From IMG/VR virus record IMGVR_UViG_3300043410_001470, positions 1 through 50,178 of that record: a stretch of DNA of 50,178 nucleotides. One strand, written 5' to 3'. The first letter of the stretch is position 1; the number at the start of each line of letters is the position of its first letter. The notes beneath the pieces were generated by a model, which did no database searches, had not been told where the DNA came from, and saw only the letters and a list, made by a program, of their open reading frames with translations. Shown here in pieces: positions 9,781 through 18,330 of this stretch. The translations under genes were made by a program, and so were the position numbers. Source of the stretch: a virus.

Positions 9781-9965
9781 TGTGGTGCATAAAATGTAGA
9801 GGACGAGTTTTTGTTGATAGAGTTTTTTCACAAAAACTACACATAGAACTTTTTTGCATAATGTGCGGGAAAAGATGGATGATTAATAAAGAAACGAGTG
9901 CTTTCGGAAGATGGCTAGATCAAAAAGAGATAGAGAATCAAAAAGCTTACGGTATTTCTTCTTAA
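9780..9965 (+). CDS. Small zinc-ribbon protein
   Basis: 61 residues starting at the ATG that overlaps the previous stop (TAATG), preferred over an upstream start. It shows two Cys pairs, CIKC at residues 3-6 and CIMC about 20 residues later, a zinc-ribbon pattern, then a basic/acidic helix. Probably a nucleic-acid-binding or protein-interaction module; no family recognised. Its end overlaps the next gene by 55 nt in another frame. Confidence 0.55.
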   Translation: MWCIKCRGRVFVDRVFSQKLHIELFCIMCGKRWMINKETSAFGRWLDQKEIENQKAYGISS

Positions 9966-10396
9966 ACGATAAAATACATAAAGTTCTCAGTTCAAGTAGA
10001 TCAAAAGACGAACTTGTGGCGTGGAGCTATGCAGATAAAAAAAGAATGCTTTACTCATATTCTCAGGTAAAGAAACATATGGAACGAGCATACAGCATAG
10101 TTGAAGTTTCTCAAATCTTAAATAGGCACAGAGTTACCATACAGGAATATATACTTCAAGGAAAAGTTATTGCTCCAGAAAAAATATATTCAATTGGAAA
10201 ATCTGATATTTCAAAATGGTCTAGGTATATGTTTAATCAAAAACACATATTAGATATTCATCAACATATATTAGATTCAGGACACTCATCAGAGCTTCCT
10301 TCAAAAACAGAGTTGATGGGTCTTCTCAAAAACAACATTATATTATATACTAAAACAGAAGACGGAAGATTCGTTCCTGTATGGAAGGCGGAATAA
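9911..10396 (+). CDS. Helix-turn-helix DNA-binding protein, excisionase/MerR-like
   Basis: 161 residues with a very basic N-terminus (MARSKRDRESKSLR). Residues about 61-95 (YSIVEVSQILNRHRVTIQEYILQGKV) form a helix-turn-helix followed by a wing, like the winged-helix module of excisionases and MerR-type proteins. It sits at the start of the replication block, suggesting a regulator or an origin-binding role. No integrase is present in the window, so excision is not supported. Confidence 0.5.
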   Translation: MARSKRDRESKSLRYFFLNDKIHKVLSSSRSKDELVAWSYADKKRMLYSYSQVKKHMERAYSIVEVSQILNRHRVTIQEYILQGKVIAPEKIYSIGKSDISKWSRYMFNQKHILDIHQHILDSGHSSELPSKTELMGLLKNNIILYTKTEDGRFVPVWKAE

Positions 10397-10501
10397 ATGA
10401 GCAGGCTTATTATTTGCCCAGTCTGTAAAAAAGAATGGGAACTTCGTTGGGGAATTTTTGGTCACGACAGTTTATCTAGACACATGAAGGAGCATAAATG
10501 A
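10397..10501 (+). CDS. Single C2H2-type zinc finger miniprotein
   Basis: 34 residues: CPVC at 7-10, then HDSLSRHMKEH near the end, giving a Cys-x2-Cys ... His-x3-His arrangement with the Leu two residues before the second His helix, as in C2H2 fingers. It follows the HTH gene directly and shares ATGA with the next gene (4-nt overlap), which supports translation. Likely nucleic-acid binding. Confidence 0.55.
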   Translation: MSRLIICPVCKKEWELRWGIFGHDSLSRHMKEHK

Positions 10502-10701
10502 CAACTAAGGTTAAAGTAGACCTTTCATTCACAAGAAATCTTGGGAATTATGAAAGCATTAAAATTGGTGTAGGAATTGAAGATGATGTTCGTCAAGGAG
10601 AAACTGTAGATGCTGCTACAGAAAGAGTATATGCTTTTGTTGAAAATAAACTTATTCAAAAAACACAAGAAGTAGAAGAAGAGCTCAAGCGTGGCAAGTA
10701 A
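10498..10701 (+). CDS. Conserved small phage protein, function unknown
   Basis: 67 residues. The pattern LSFTRNLGNYESIKIGVGIEDDVR followed by a helical, Glu/Lys-rich C-terminus looks like a conserved family found in actinophage replication regions, but I cannot name it. Starts in an ATGA overlap and is overlapped by the GTG start of the next gene, so it is translationally coupled on both sides. Confidence 0.55.
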   Translation: MTTKVKVDLSFTRNLGNYESIKIGVGIEDDVRQGETVDAATERVYAFVENKLIQKTQEVEEELKRGK

Positions 10702-11014
10702 TAAAGAACCTTATATCTTGATGACACTTTATCAAAATCTTTATAAAGAAAAGTATAATCGTGTTGCAAATATAAATAAGTTTCGTGAAAAATGGGCAAT
10801 GCAGGATGTTATAGATAGCGTCGGGTTTGATCGTGCTAAAGAGCTCATGGAATATTATTTTGCATTAAATAAAAATGGGCACCCATTGCAATTCTTTTTT
10901 TATAATTTTGATAAAATGGATGCACTAAAAACTGAGATTGAAAAAGATAAAGAAAAACGTCGTTTATTACTTGAAGAAACGAAAAGAATGGTAGAGCAAG
11001 GCGGTATTGAATGA
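10691..11014 (+). CDS. Hypothetical protein upstream of helicase (possible loader)
   Basis: 107 residues, GTG start at 10691 inside the previous gene. Mostly helical, with an aromatic central part (MEYYFALNKNGHPLQFFFYNF) and a charged C-terminal helix (EIEKDKEKRRLLLEETKR). It overlaps the replicative helicase gene by 4 nt. Position and helical character suit a helicase loader or accessory factor, but there is no AAA+ motif and the role is inferred only from context. Confidence 0.5.
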   Translation: MASNKEPYILMTLYQNLYKEKYNRVANINKFREKWAMQDVIDSVGFDRAKELMEYYFALNKNGHPLQFFFYNFDKMDALKTEIEKDKEKRRLLLEETKRMVEQGGIE

Positions 11015-12273
11015 ATACAGAAGCAACTTTAATTTCTGCTGTATGTAAAAACAAAGACATTTCTACTCTTTTGGCTGACAATGTCGATGAGCTATTTACA
11101 TCACACAGGGATATTTGGGATGGATTAAAATCATATTATTATAAATTTAAAGCGGTGCCAGAAGCTGGAATTCTTCAAGAAAAGTTTAAAGATTTTGAGC
11201 CAGTAGAAACAAAGGCGGAGACTGGGTATTATTTAGATACTTTAAAGAGTGAATTTTTATCTGCAAAATTAAAAAATATTCTTTTAAAAAGTGGTTCTGC
11301 TCTTAAAGAAGATGCTCCATCAAGAGTTCTTGAACAAATGCAAAGCCAGCTTGCCAACCTAAGTAGATTTACAAATAACGTTAGAGATTTAGATATTACA
11401 GATGCTGAGGCTGCAATTAGACATATGGAGCTATTGCGTGTTAGGTCTGCCGAAATGGGTGGTTCTCCAGGCATCAGGACGGGTTTTGAGGCCATAGATC
11501 TTGCATACCCTACAGGAATGGCTCCAGGACACCTAATCGTCGCTATTGGCTGGCCAGGGCGTGGTAAGACATGGTTTACATCCTATTTAGCATGCAAAGC
11601 TTGGGAACAAGGGTTTAAGCCTATGATTGTTTCTCTTGAAATGTCTCCAGAAAATATGCGTGATCGTATTTACACCATGCTTGGGTCTGGACTTTTTAAA
11701 GCTAGCGATTTCTCAAAAGGTGATATCAATGTAGACGATTTTCGTGCTTGGTCTTCTAAAAAGTTTGAAAATAAAAATAGCTTTATTTTGATTTCAAATG
11801 AAGGAAATACAGAGGTGACTCCTGCAACAATTCAAGGCAAGATTGACCAGCACAAGCCAGACCTTGTAATTTTAGATTATCATCAGCTTTTTAATGATAA
11901 TAAAAGAAGTCAGTCTGAAGTAGAACGCAATAGAAATGTATCTCGTGAATTTAAGATGCTTGCAGTTTCAAACAATATTCCAATTATTGATATTACTGCA
12001 GCAACAGCAGACGATGTTTCAGATCAAGATAATCCCCCTATGATGTCTCAGGTGGCATGGTCTAAAGCAATCGAATACGATGCAGACATGGCTATGGCTA
12101 TTCATAGATATCCAGGCACCAATATGATTGAGGTGGTATCTAGAAAAAATAGACACGGTCACGAATTTGGTTTATATTTAGATTGGGATATCAATAGGGG
12201 TATCGTCAAAGAAATTTATGAAAATCCATTCCAAAATAATGAATCACAAACCGATAAAAAAGTTTCAAATTAG
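11011..12273 (+). CDS. DnaB-family replicative DNA helicase
   Basis: 420 residues. A helical N-terminal domain (1-~110) precedes a RecA-like motor: Walker A GWPGRGKT at about 178-185, a SLEMS motif (helicase H1a) at about 210, Walker B LVILDYHQLF near residue 290, and a C-terminal AIEYDADMAMAIHR segment. These are the ordered motifs of DnaB/gp41-type hexameric helicases that unwind DNA at the fork and recruit primase. The primase gene follows after one small overlapping gene. ATGA overlap with the preceding gene. Confidence 0.88.
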   Translation: MNTEATLISAVCKNKDISTLLADNVDELFTSHRDIWDGLKSYYYKFKAVPEAGILQEKFKDFEPVETKAETGYYLDTLKSEFLSAKLKNILLKSGSALKEDAPSRVLEQMQSQLANLSRFTNNVRDLDITDAEAAIRHMELLRVRSAEMGGSPGIRTGFEAIDLAYPTGMAPGHLIVAIGWPGRGKTWFTSYLACKAWEQGFKPMIVSLEMSPENMRDRIYTMLGSGLFKASDFSKGDINVDDFRAWSSKKFENKNSFILISNEGNTEVTPATIQGKIDQHKPDLVILDYHQLFNDNKRSQSEVERNRNVSREFKMLAVSNNIPIIDITAATADDVSDQDNPPMMSQVAWSKAIEYDADMAMAIHRYPGTNMIEVVSRKNRHGHEFGLYLDWDINRGIVKEIYENPFQNNESQTDKKVSN

Positions 12274-12529
12274 AGTTGAGTTTTTAGATGATGCAGATAT
12301 GATTCGTGTCAAACATCAATATGAAAGCTTGTTAACTTATAAAATGAGAGATAGTGGATATTTAAGGGTACTTGACATAGACACTAATTTTTCGGTAGAA
12401 TTTGACGGTCAAACATGGGCGTTCCTAATGACGCTGTATGGGATATATGTAGGAAAGAAAAAAGCATGGCACTCAGAAGCAATTATGCAAGGAAAATTGA
12501 TTCCACGCACTACGCTATCTCACAAGTAA
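12239..12529 (+). CDS. Hypothetical protein between helicase and primase
   Basis: 96 residues from the ATG at 12239, which overlaps the helicase end by 35 nt; its own end overlaps the primase start by 64 nt. The long overlaps on both sides are unusual but all three frames stay open. Mixed alpha/beta with no recognised motif (VEFLDDADMIRVKHQYESLL, later WAFLMTLYGIYV). Function unknown; position suggests a replisome accessory protein. Confidence 0.5.
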   Translation: MNHKPIKKFQIRVEFLDDADMIRVKHQYESLLTYKMRDSGYLRVLDIDTNFSVEFDGQTWAFLMTLYGIYVGKKKAWHSEAIMQGKLIPRTTLSHK

Positions 12530-13458
12530 AAGCGATTGTAAATGCTCTTGGATTAAAAGTTACATCAGAGGCAAATAATAATTTGCTTCTATATTGCCCT
12601 TTTCATTCTAATAGGCATACAGCAAGCTTTAGTATTAGTTGTGAGAATGGAGCATGGCTTTGCTACAATCCAGCATGCGGTGAATCTGGCAGTCTAATTG
12701 AGCTAGTTAAAAGAGTTTTAAATAAAAATGATTTTGAGGCTTTGCGTTTTATCAGTTCAAAGCAACATGAATCATTAGAAAATTTTGATGAACTATTAAA
12801 TGATTTGATTGATGATAAGCCAGAATTTGATGAATTTCCGTATGACACAATTTATAGATTACATCTAGATCTTGCTGAAAATAAAGAAGCCAAAGACTAT
12901 TTAATTTCCAGGGGAATTAACATTGATTCTATGAAGTATTTTGAATTAGGGTATTCAAGCAATATGGGCATGGTTGTTACACCAGTTCATAGTCCAGACG
13001 GCACTCCAATTGGAATAGTTGGAAGATCAATTCAGGGTAAAACTTTTAAAAATAGCACAAACTTGCCAAAAAGCAAAACTTTATTTAATGTGCATCGTGC
13101 TAAAAAAATTGGCTCTAGTGTGATAATTGTGGAGTCTAATTTTGATGCTATTAGGCTACATCAAGCGGGATTTCCAAATGTGGTTGCTACACTAGGAGGC
13201 TCCCTGTCTACAGACCAACATAAATTATTAAATAAATATTTTAGTAAGATTATTATCATGACCGATTCAGATGAGGCTGGCAGAGAGCTTGGTATGAGTA
13301 TTGCAAATAGATTAAAGACAAAAGATATCTTGTGGGCATCTTACGATTATGGTAAGATATACCCTCATGACGCTAAAGATGTAGGAGATATGACAGATTC
13401 TGAAATACAGCAATGTATTAAAAACTCTGTTTCACATATTGAATATGTCAGCTGGTAA
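12466..13458 (+). CDS. DnaG-type DNA primase
   Basis: 330 residues from the ATG at 12466, chosen because AGGAAAG lies 8 nt upstream; an in-frame ATG at 12415 has no such signal. Zinc-binding N-terminus with CPFH then Cys..Cys (CENGAWLCYNPAC), as in CHC2 primases. TOPRIM motifs follow: VIIVESNFDAI (catalytic Glu) near residue 222 and IIMTDSDEAGRE (DxD) near residue 263. It lacks the C-terminal helicase-binding domain of bacterial DnaG and is shorter (~600 residues is usual). Makes primers for the fork, acting with the helicase upstream. Confidence 0.85.
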   Translation: MALRSNYARKIDSTHYAISQVKAIVNALGLKVTSEANNNLLLYCPFHSNRHTASFSISCENGAWLCYNPACGESGSLIELVKRVLNKNDFEALRFISSKQHESLENFDELLNDLIDDKPEFDEFPYDTIYRLHLDLAENKEAKDYLISRGINIDSMKYFELGYSSNMGMVVTPVHSPDGTPIGIVGRSIQGKTFKNSTNLPKSKTLFNVHRAKKIGSSVIIVESNFDAIRLHQAGFPNVVATLGGSLSTDQHKLLNKYFSKIIIMTDSDEAGRELGMSIANRLKTKDILWASYDYGKIYPHDAKDVGDMTDSEIQQCIKNSVSHIEYVSW

Positions 13459-13493
13459 TGATATAATAAGAATACAGATGGATCTATACCATC
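13439..13493 (+). promoter_or_regulatory. Strong promoter and leader hairpin for ssb-like gene
   Basis: TTGAAT (13439-13444), 17 bp spacer, then TATAAT (13462-13467) preceded by TGA, an extended -10 box. The leader contains a short inverted repeat GATGG (13477-13481) / CCATC (13489-13493). An AAGGAG site precedes the ATG at 13517. The layout resembles the leader near 47824. Confidence 0.65.
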
Positions 13494-13516
13494 AATTATA
13501 TAAATAAGGAGATACA

Positions 13517-14188
13517 ATGGGTATCGTTAAAGGACTAAAAGACCTAAATAAGGTTATGGATAAGCCCTCATATTCAGAGGGTGACGGAGTAAAGGCTCGT
13601 TGGGCTAAACTCGAAGATGCAGAAAGCGTGAAGGTTCGTTTCCTTCAAGAGCTTGACCCAGATTCACCAACATACAACGAAAAAGCTGGACTTGGTTTTA
13701 TTGCAGTAGAGCACACCAATCCAAAAGATTATCGTCGCAAAGCACTTTGCACAATGGAAGACCAAGGCAAGTGCTATGGTTGCGAACAACATCGTAAAGA
13801 TTATAAAGCAGGATGGAAGGGTCGTTCACGACTTTACATCAATGTTTTAATCGATGATGGTAAGGAAGATCCTTACGTTGCAATTCTTTCTCAAGGCTCA
13901 AGTGGAAAAACAATTACACCAACTCTTATTGAGTATGCAGGTGAAATGGGTTCCATCACAAACCTTATGTGGCGCATTAAGCGATCAGGAACAAAGACTG
14001 ATACAAGTTATACAATCATTCCTCTTGCTAAAGATGAAGCTACATTTGATGCATCAGGATTAGAGTTGTATGATCTTGAAACAACTGCAGTGCGTGATTT
14101 GCCATACACAGAACAAGAATCGTTCTTTGCGGGTGAAGGCGCAAATTCAGAAGAATCTAATGCTGCAAGCAGCAGCGTAGACTGGTAA
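13517..14188 (+). CDS. Probable single-stranded DNA-binding protein
   Basis: 223 residues between primase and polymerase genes, with its own promoter and terminator. It has a Cys/His cluster (ALCTMEDQGKCYGCEQH, near residues 76-92) like the zinc site of T4 gp32-type SSBs, a central beta-rich OB-like region (SRLYINVLIDDG), and an acidic Ser/Glu-rich tail ending SSVDW, the kind of tail SSBs use to bind partners. All ten Arg codons are CGN, unlike most neighbours that use AGA, which suggests very high expression. The SSB role is inferred from architecture and context. Confidence 0.65.
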   Translation: MGIVKGLKDLNKVMDKPSYSEGDGVKARWAKLEDAESVKVRFLQELDPDSPTYNEKAGLGFIAVEHTNPKDYRRKALCTMEDQGKCYGCEQHRKDYKAGWKGRSRLYINVLIDDGKEDPYVAILSQGSSGKTITPTLIEYAGEMGSITNLMWRIKRSGTKTDTSYTIIPLAKDEATFDASGLELYDLETTAVRDLPYTEQESFFAGEGANSEESNAASSSVDW

Positions 14189-14201
14189 TTAAAATTACAT
14201 A

Positions 14202-14223
14202 GGGGCAGTCTATTGACTGCCCC
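14202..14223 (+). terminator. Terminator hairpin overlapping next promoter
   Basis: Perfect 9-bp stem GGGGCAGTC (14202-14210) / GACTGCCCC (14215-14223) with TATT loop, followed by the T-rich TATTCTATTT. It ends the ssb-like transcript. The loop and 3' arm also hold the -35 box of the polymerase promoter. Confidence 0.8.
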
Positions 14224-14241
14224 TATTCTATTTAGTAGAAT
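14213..14241 (+). promoter_or_regulatory. Leaderless promoter for DNA polymerase
   Basis: TTGACT at 14213-14218, exactly 17 bp, TAGAAT at 14236-14241, then 6 nt to the ATG at 14248. The -35 box lies inside the terminator hairpin just upstream. No Shine-Dalgarno fits between, so translation should start at the mRNA 5' end. Confidence 0.7.
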
Positions 14242-14247
14242 GACACC

Positions 14248-17200
14248 ATGAACTTTACTCATTTGCACGTTCACAGTTATTATAGCTTAATGGATGGATT
14301 AAATTCTCCAAAAGAGCTATGTCAAGCAGCGCTGGATGCTGGGCAAACAGCAATAGCTATTACCGACCACGGAACTTTATCTTCTCATCGTGAAATGCAA
14401 ATAGCTGCTAAAGAATTGGGAATAAAACCGATCCTTGGAGTTGAAGCTTACATTTCTCCAACAGATAGATTTGATAGATCTTCAAAAACAGATAAATCTA
14501 TTCAGGCTTATAATCACATTATCCTATTGGCAAAGAATAATATTGGCCTTTCTAATATAAATTCTTTACAAGAAATTGCGTGGAATGAAGGGTTTTACCA
14601 TAAGCCAAGAATTGACAGAGAGGTATTAAAAGAATATGCGGAAGGTATTATTGTACTTAGTGGATGTCTCAATGGTCTTGTGTCTAAATGCATTGAAAAA
14701 AATGAGTTCTCAGAAGCCAAACTTATACTCAAAGATTTTAAGCAAACTTTTGGCGAAGATTTTTATGTTGAGGTTCAATCTCACAATCCAAAAGAAGTAA
14801 ATGCAAAACTGCTAGAGCTTGCTGATGAATTAAATATTAAATCAGTTGCAACAGGAGATGCTCACTTTGCTAAAGAAGATGATAGAATTTTAGAAGAAGC
14901 GCTTTTGATTTTATCAACATCTCCAAAAATTGACAAAGAAGCAGATTTTGACATGTCAAGAAATATGAATAATATGCTTGATAGATTTAATTATTTGTAT
15001 CCAGATAGAAGAATTTCTTTTCAAGGAATGAATTTATTTATTCAAAGTCGTTCTGAAATTGAATCTGATTTTAATCAGGCTGGCATTACAAGAACTGATA
15101 TTTATGACAATACAGTTGAGATTGCTAATAAGATTGATAGTTACGACTTCAATCAAGGGCTTGACCTTCTTCCAGTTCCTAAAACTAATGCGGATAAAAA
15201 ATTGCGTGAAATGGCATTTGAAGGGCTAGAAAAGCTTAAGCTCACATCATCCTGGCTTGGAAACGATACATATGAGTTAAGACTAGAAGAAGAATTAGAT
15301 ATCATTAAGCAAAAAAAGTTTGCTTCTTATTTCCTTGTTGTCGGAGATATGATCGGTTGGGCAAAAGAAAATGACATCATGGTGGGCCCAGGTCGTGGTT
15401 CTGCTGCAGGTTCATTGGTTTGCTATACATTAGGAATTACTGATGTAGATCCAATTAAATATGACCTACTGTTCTTTCGATTCATTAACCCAGAGCGAAA
15501 TGACTTTCCAGATATTGATACGGATTTTGAGGACCGTCGTCGTAAAGAAGTTAAAGATTATTTAAAGAAGAAGTTTAAGCACGTTGCATCTATTTCTACC
15601 TTTACTTATTTTAAAGACAAGGGTGTAGTTCGTGATGCTGCTCGTGTATTCATGGTGCCTCTACAAGAAGTCAATCGTGCATTAAAAACTGTAGATACAT
15701 TTGAAGATTTTATTGATTCTCCAAATACAAAAGAATTTAGATTGAGATATCCCGAAGTTGTTTGGTTAGCGGACAGATTGCGTGGCCGAATTAGATCTGT
15801 TGGTGTACACGCCGCAGGAGTTGTGGTTGCAAAAGATGATTTACGCAAGTTTGCTCCTGTTGAATCTCGTGAAGATGCACAGGATAAAGTGTCTGGAAGA
15901 ATCCCAGTGGTGGCTTACGATATGGATACAGTCGCAGATATTGGCTTGATTAAACTAGATGCCTTGGGGTTAAAGACGCTATCTGTTATTTCAGATACAT
16001 TAAAATCAGTCAAAGAGCGTACAGGTAAAACTATCGACTTAAACAAATTATCATTAGATGACCCAAAAGTTTATCAAATGTTAAATGAAGGGTATACAAA
16101 AGGAGTATTTCAGGCTGAAGCAACTCCATATACTAATCTTTTAATTAAGATGGGCGTGGATAAGTTTGAAGATTTAGCTGCATCAAATGCTCTGGTACGC
16201 CCTGGCGCTATGAATACAGTAGGTGCTGCTTATATCAATAGAAAAAATGGTAACGAAGCTGTTGACTATACCCATTCTATTATGAAGCCTTTTACAGAAA
16301 ATACTTACGGTGTTATTATATATCAAGAGCAGGTTATGCAGGCATGCGTACACCTAGGAGGGATGACTTGGGCGGAAGCTGACAAAGTTCGTAAGATCAT
16401 TGGTAAGAAAAAAGATGCAAAAGAATTTGACCAATTCAAGGATAAATTTATTGATGGCGCTTCACAGCACATTTCTAAGAAAAAAGCAGAAGCGTTATGG
16501 CATGATTTTGAAGCTCACGCAGGTTATTCTTTCAACCGTTCTCACGCTGTTGCTTATTCCATGCTTTCTTACTATACTGCTTGGCTTAAAACTTATTACC
16601 CTCTTGAATTCATGTTTTCAATCCTTAAAAATGAAAATGATAAAGATGCTAGAACTGAATATTTAATTGAAGCAAAAAGACTAGGTCTTAAAGTTTTGTT
16701 GCCACACATTAATGAGTCAGAGCTATATTTTTCTTTACAAAAAGATTCAATTAGATTTGGTTTATCAGAAATTAAATTTATCTCTGATAGTATTGCAAAT
16801 AAAATTATAGAAAGAAGACCATACAATGATTATGCTGACTTTATTGAGAAAGCATCAAAGAAAGGTTCTGGCATTAATAGCCGTGCTATTACTGCTCTTA
16901 ACGCCATCGGCGGTGCTGCGTTTCCTGATAACAAAAGGCAAGGAAATGAAAAAGACAATTACTACGAATATTTAGGAATTCCAAGCTTTAATCTTGAAGG
17001 CATTCCGCCACGAATTAAAGCACAAGCTAGACCGATTGAGGAATTCGATGACCTTGGCTCATTTGTCATGTTTGGAATGGTTAAATCAATTAAACGTGGA
17101 AATGGATGGGCTAGAGTAGAGCTAGTAGATGAAACTGGATCCGTAGGACTTTTCCATACAGAACAAACTCAAATTGAAACTGGACAGATGTATTTTATTT

Positions 17201-17529
17201 TAGTTGGAGATAATCGTATTGCACGATATATTAAGGTGTCTGATATTAACCCAGAGTCAAACGATTTATTTGTTGATTATCTTTATAAAAAACAATATGA
17301 CTTGGAAGAGGATGAATATATTGTGGTAAACTTTACGCCATATACTACAAAAGCTGGTAAACAAATGAGTCATATTGTATTATCAGATAGAGATAAAAAT
17401 TTAACTAGAGCAATTGCATTCCCAGCTATGTACAAAATGACTCTTGCAAAAATGAGAGAAGGAATGAAATGTAAAGTTAAACTATCAAAACTAGATGACG
17501 GTACATTAAATATTAAGGAGATAATGTGA
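14248..17529 (+). CDS. dnaE: DNA polymerase III alpha subunit (C-family, DnaE type)
   Basis: 1093 residues, close to bacterial DnaE (~1160). N-terminal PHP domain starts FTHLHVHSYYSLMDG with further PHP motifs (ITDHGTL, LGVEAYI). Palm motifs: GPGRGSAAGS near 380-389, PDIDTD near 421-426 (two catalytic Asp), and a third motif KLDALGLKT. The YQEQVMQ stretch and the HHH-bearing thumb/fingers are present, and the C-terminus has an OB-fold (WARVELVDETGSVGLF). It is the replicative polymerase, unusual in phages, which more often carry A- or B-family enzymes. Leaderless start; next gene begins 4 nt inside its end. Confidence 0.93.
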   Translation: MNFTHLHVHSYYSLMDGLNSPKELCQAALDAGQTAIAITDHGTLSSHREMQIAAKELGIKPILGVEAYISPTDRFDRSSKTDKSIQAYNHIILLAKNNIGLSNINSLQEIAWNEGFYHKPRIDREVLKEYAEGIIVLSGCLNGLVSKCIEKNEFSEAKLILKDFKQTFGEDFYVEVQSHNPKEVNAKLLELADELNIKSVATGDAHFAKEDDRILEEALLILSTSPKIDKEADFDMSRNMNNMLDRFNYLYPDRRISFQGMNLFIQSRSEIESDFNQAGITRTDIYDNTVEIANKIDSYDFNQGLDLLPVPKTNADKKLREMAFEGLEKLKLTSSWLGNDTYELRLEEELDIIKQKKFASYFLVVGDMIGWAKENDIMVGPGRGSAAGSLVCYTLGITDVDPIKYDLLFFRFINPERNDFPDIDTDFEDRRRKEVKDYLKKKFKHVASISTFTYFKDKGVVRDAARVFMVPLQEVNRALKTVDTFEDFIDSPNTKEFRLRYPEVVWLADRLRGRIRSVGVHAAGVVVAKDDLRKFAPVESREDAQDKVSGRIPVVAYDMDTVADIGLIKLDALGLKTLSVISDTLKSVKERTGKTIDLNKLSLDDPKVYQMLNEGYTKGVFQAEATPYTNLLIKMGVDKFEDLAASNALVRPGAMNTVGAAYINRKNGNEAVDYTHSIMKPFTENTYGVIIYQEQVMQACVHLGGMTWAEADKVRKIIGKKKDAKEFDQFKDKFIDGASQHISKKKAEALWHDFEAHAGYSFNRSHAVAYSMLSYYTAWLKTYYPLEFMFSILKNENDKDARTEYLIEAKRLGLKVLLPHINESELYFSLQKDSIRFGLSEIKFISDSIANKIIERRPYNDYADFIEKASKKGSGINSRAITALNAIGGAAFPDNKRQGNEKDNYYEYLGIPSFNLEGIPPRIKAQARPIEEFDDLGSFVMFGMVKSIKRGNGWARVELVDETGSVGLFHTEQTQIETGQMYFILVGDNRIARYIKVSDINPESNDLFVDYLYKKQYDLEEDEYIVVNFTPYTTKAGKQMSHIVLSDRDKNLTRAIAFPAMYKMTLAKMREGMKCKVKLSKLDDGTLNIKEIM

Positions 17530-17882
17530 TAGAAAATAACATTGAAACAATTGTAAAAAGACTAAATGCATCTAATATGCTTACTGCCGTGCTAAAAGCC
17601 ACTGGACCAGTAGAGATCAGGAAATCAGAGCTAGAAAATATTTTAAAATATCAAAAGCCAGAAGACCTACAGGATTTTACAGCCATTGATACATATATGG
17701 ATTCTTATATGGATTATATTAAAGAAAATGGTGGGTACGTTCAACTAAATTTTGATTCTGAAAAAGATTTATTTACTTTTACCTTAATGTCAAAAGGTGA
17801 AGCGGAATCCAAAATGTCAGAAAACGAAAGCATAGGTTATGTTTGCGTTAGATCTAGGTGGAATGATTATGCTCATTCATAA
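17526..17882 (+). CDS. Hypothetical protein, first of three related small proteins
   Basis: 118 residues, GTG start at 17526 with AAGGAG 5 nt upstream, overlapping the polymerase stop. Core pattern VKRLNASNMLTAVLK followed by a KSELENIL helix and an acidic region, then a beta strand pair and SIGYVCVRSRWNDY at the end. The same pattern recurs in the next two genes, indicating tandem duplication. Function unknown; could be a polymerase-associated or anti-host factor. Confidence 0.6.
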   Translation: MIENNIETIVKRLNASNMLTAVLKATGPVEIRKSELENILKYQKPEDLQDFTAIDTYMDSYMDYIKENGGYVQLNFDSEKDLFTFTLMSKGEAESKMSENESIGYVCVRSRWNDYAHS

Positions 17883-17895
17883 GAAGGATATATAA

Positions 17896-18330
17896 ATGGA
17901 ACAAAATTGGACACCAACCATATATCACGATGATGGAATAACATTAACTCGTGAAGAAACTGAAAGAAGAAATAATCAAGTAACTGAAATGTTTAATAGA
18001 TTAAACTCTTCAGTTTTATTGACTTTAATATTTGAAAATTTAGGAGAATTAGTTTTTGATAGAAAAGAATTAATTCATTTAAATAAATACGATATGCCTC
18101 CAAGCGATACTAGTGTAAACCCTTATGATCCAGATTTTAGTGATTATATTAAGGATATTGGTGGACACGTTAATGTTCAGTACAATCCAAAAACAGATAA
18201 AATAACAATGAGGATAGTAAGCTACGAAGAGGGAATACATACTCAAAAAAATAATGAAACGGTAGGATTTTTTTCAATAAGAAGACCATGGAACGTCTAT
18301 GGTATTAAGTTTTTAGAGGAGAAAGAATGA
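17896..18330 (+). CDS. Hypothetical protein, second paralogue
   Basis: 144 residues. MFNRLNSSVLLTLIFENLGELVFDRKEL matches the N-terminal pattern of the preceding protein, and TVGFFSIRRPWNVYG matches its C-terminal SIGYVCVRSRWNDY. GAAGGA precedes the ATG. Shares ATGA with the third copy. Function unknown. Confidence 0.6.
   Translation: MEQNWTPTIYHDDGITLTREETERRNNQVTEMFNRLNSSVLLTLIFENLGELVFDRKELIHLNKYDMPPSDTSVNPYDPDFSDYIKDIGGHVNVQYNPKTDKITMRIVSYEEGIHTQKNNETVGFFSIRRPWNVYGIKFLEEKE

Noticed and set aside
9911-10396. Excisionase and lysogeny module
   Set aside because: The protein has an excisionase-like HTH, but no integrase, attachment site or repressor pair is seen in the window, so lysogeny is not supported.
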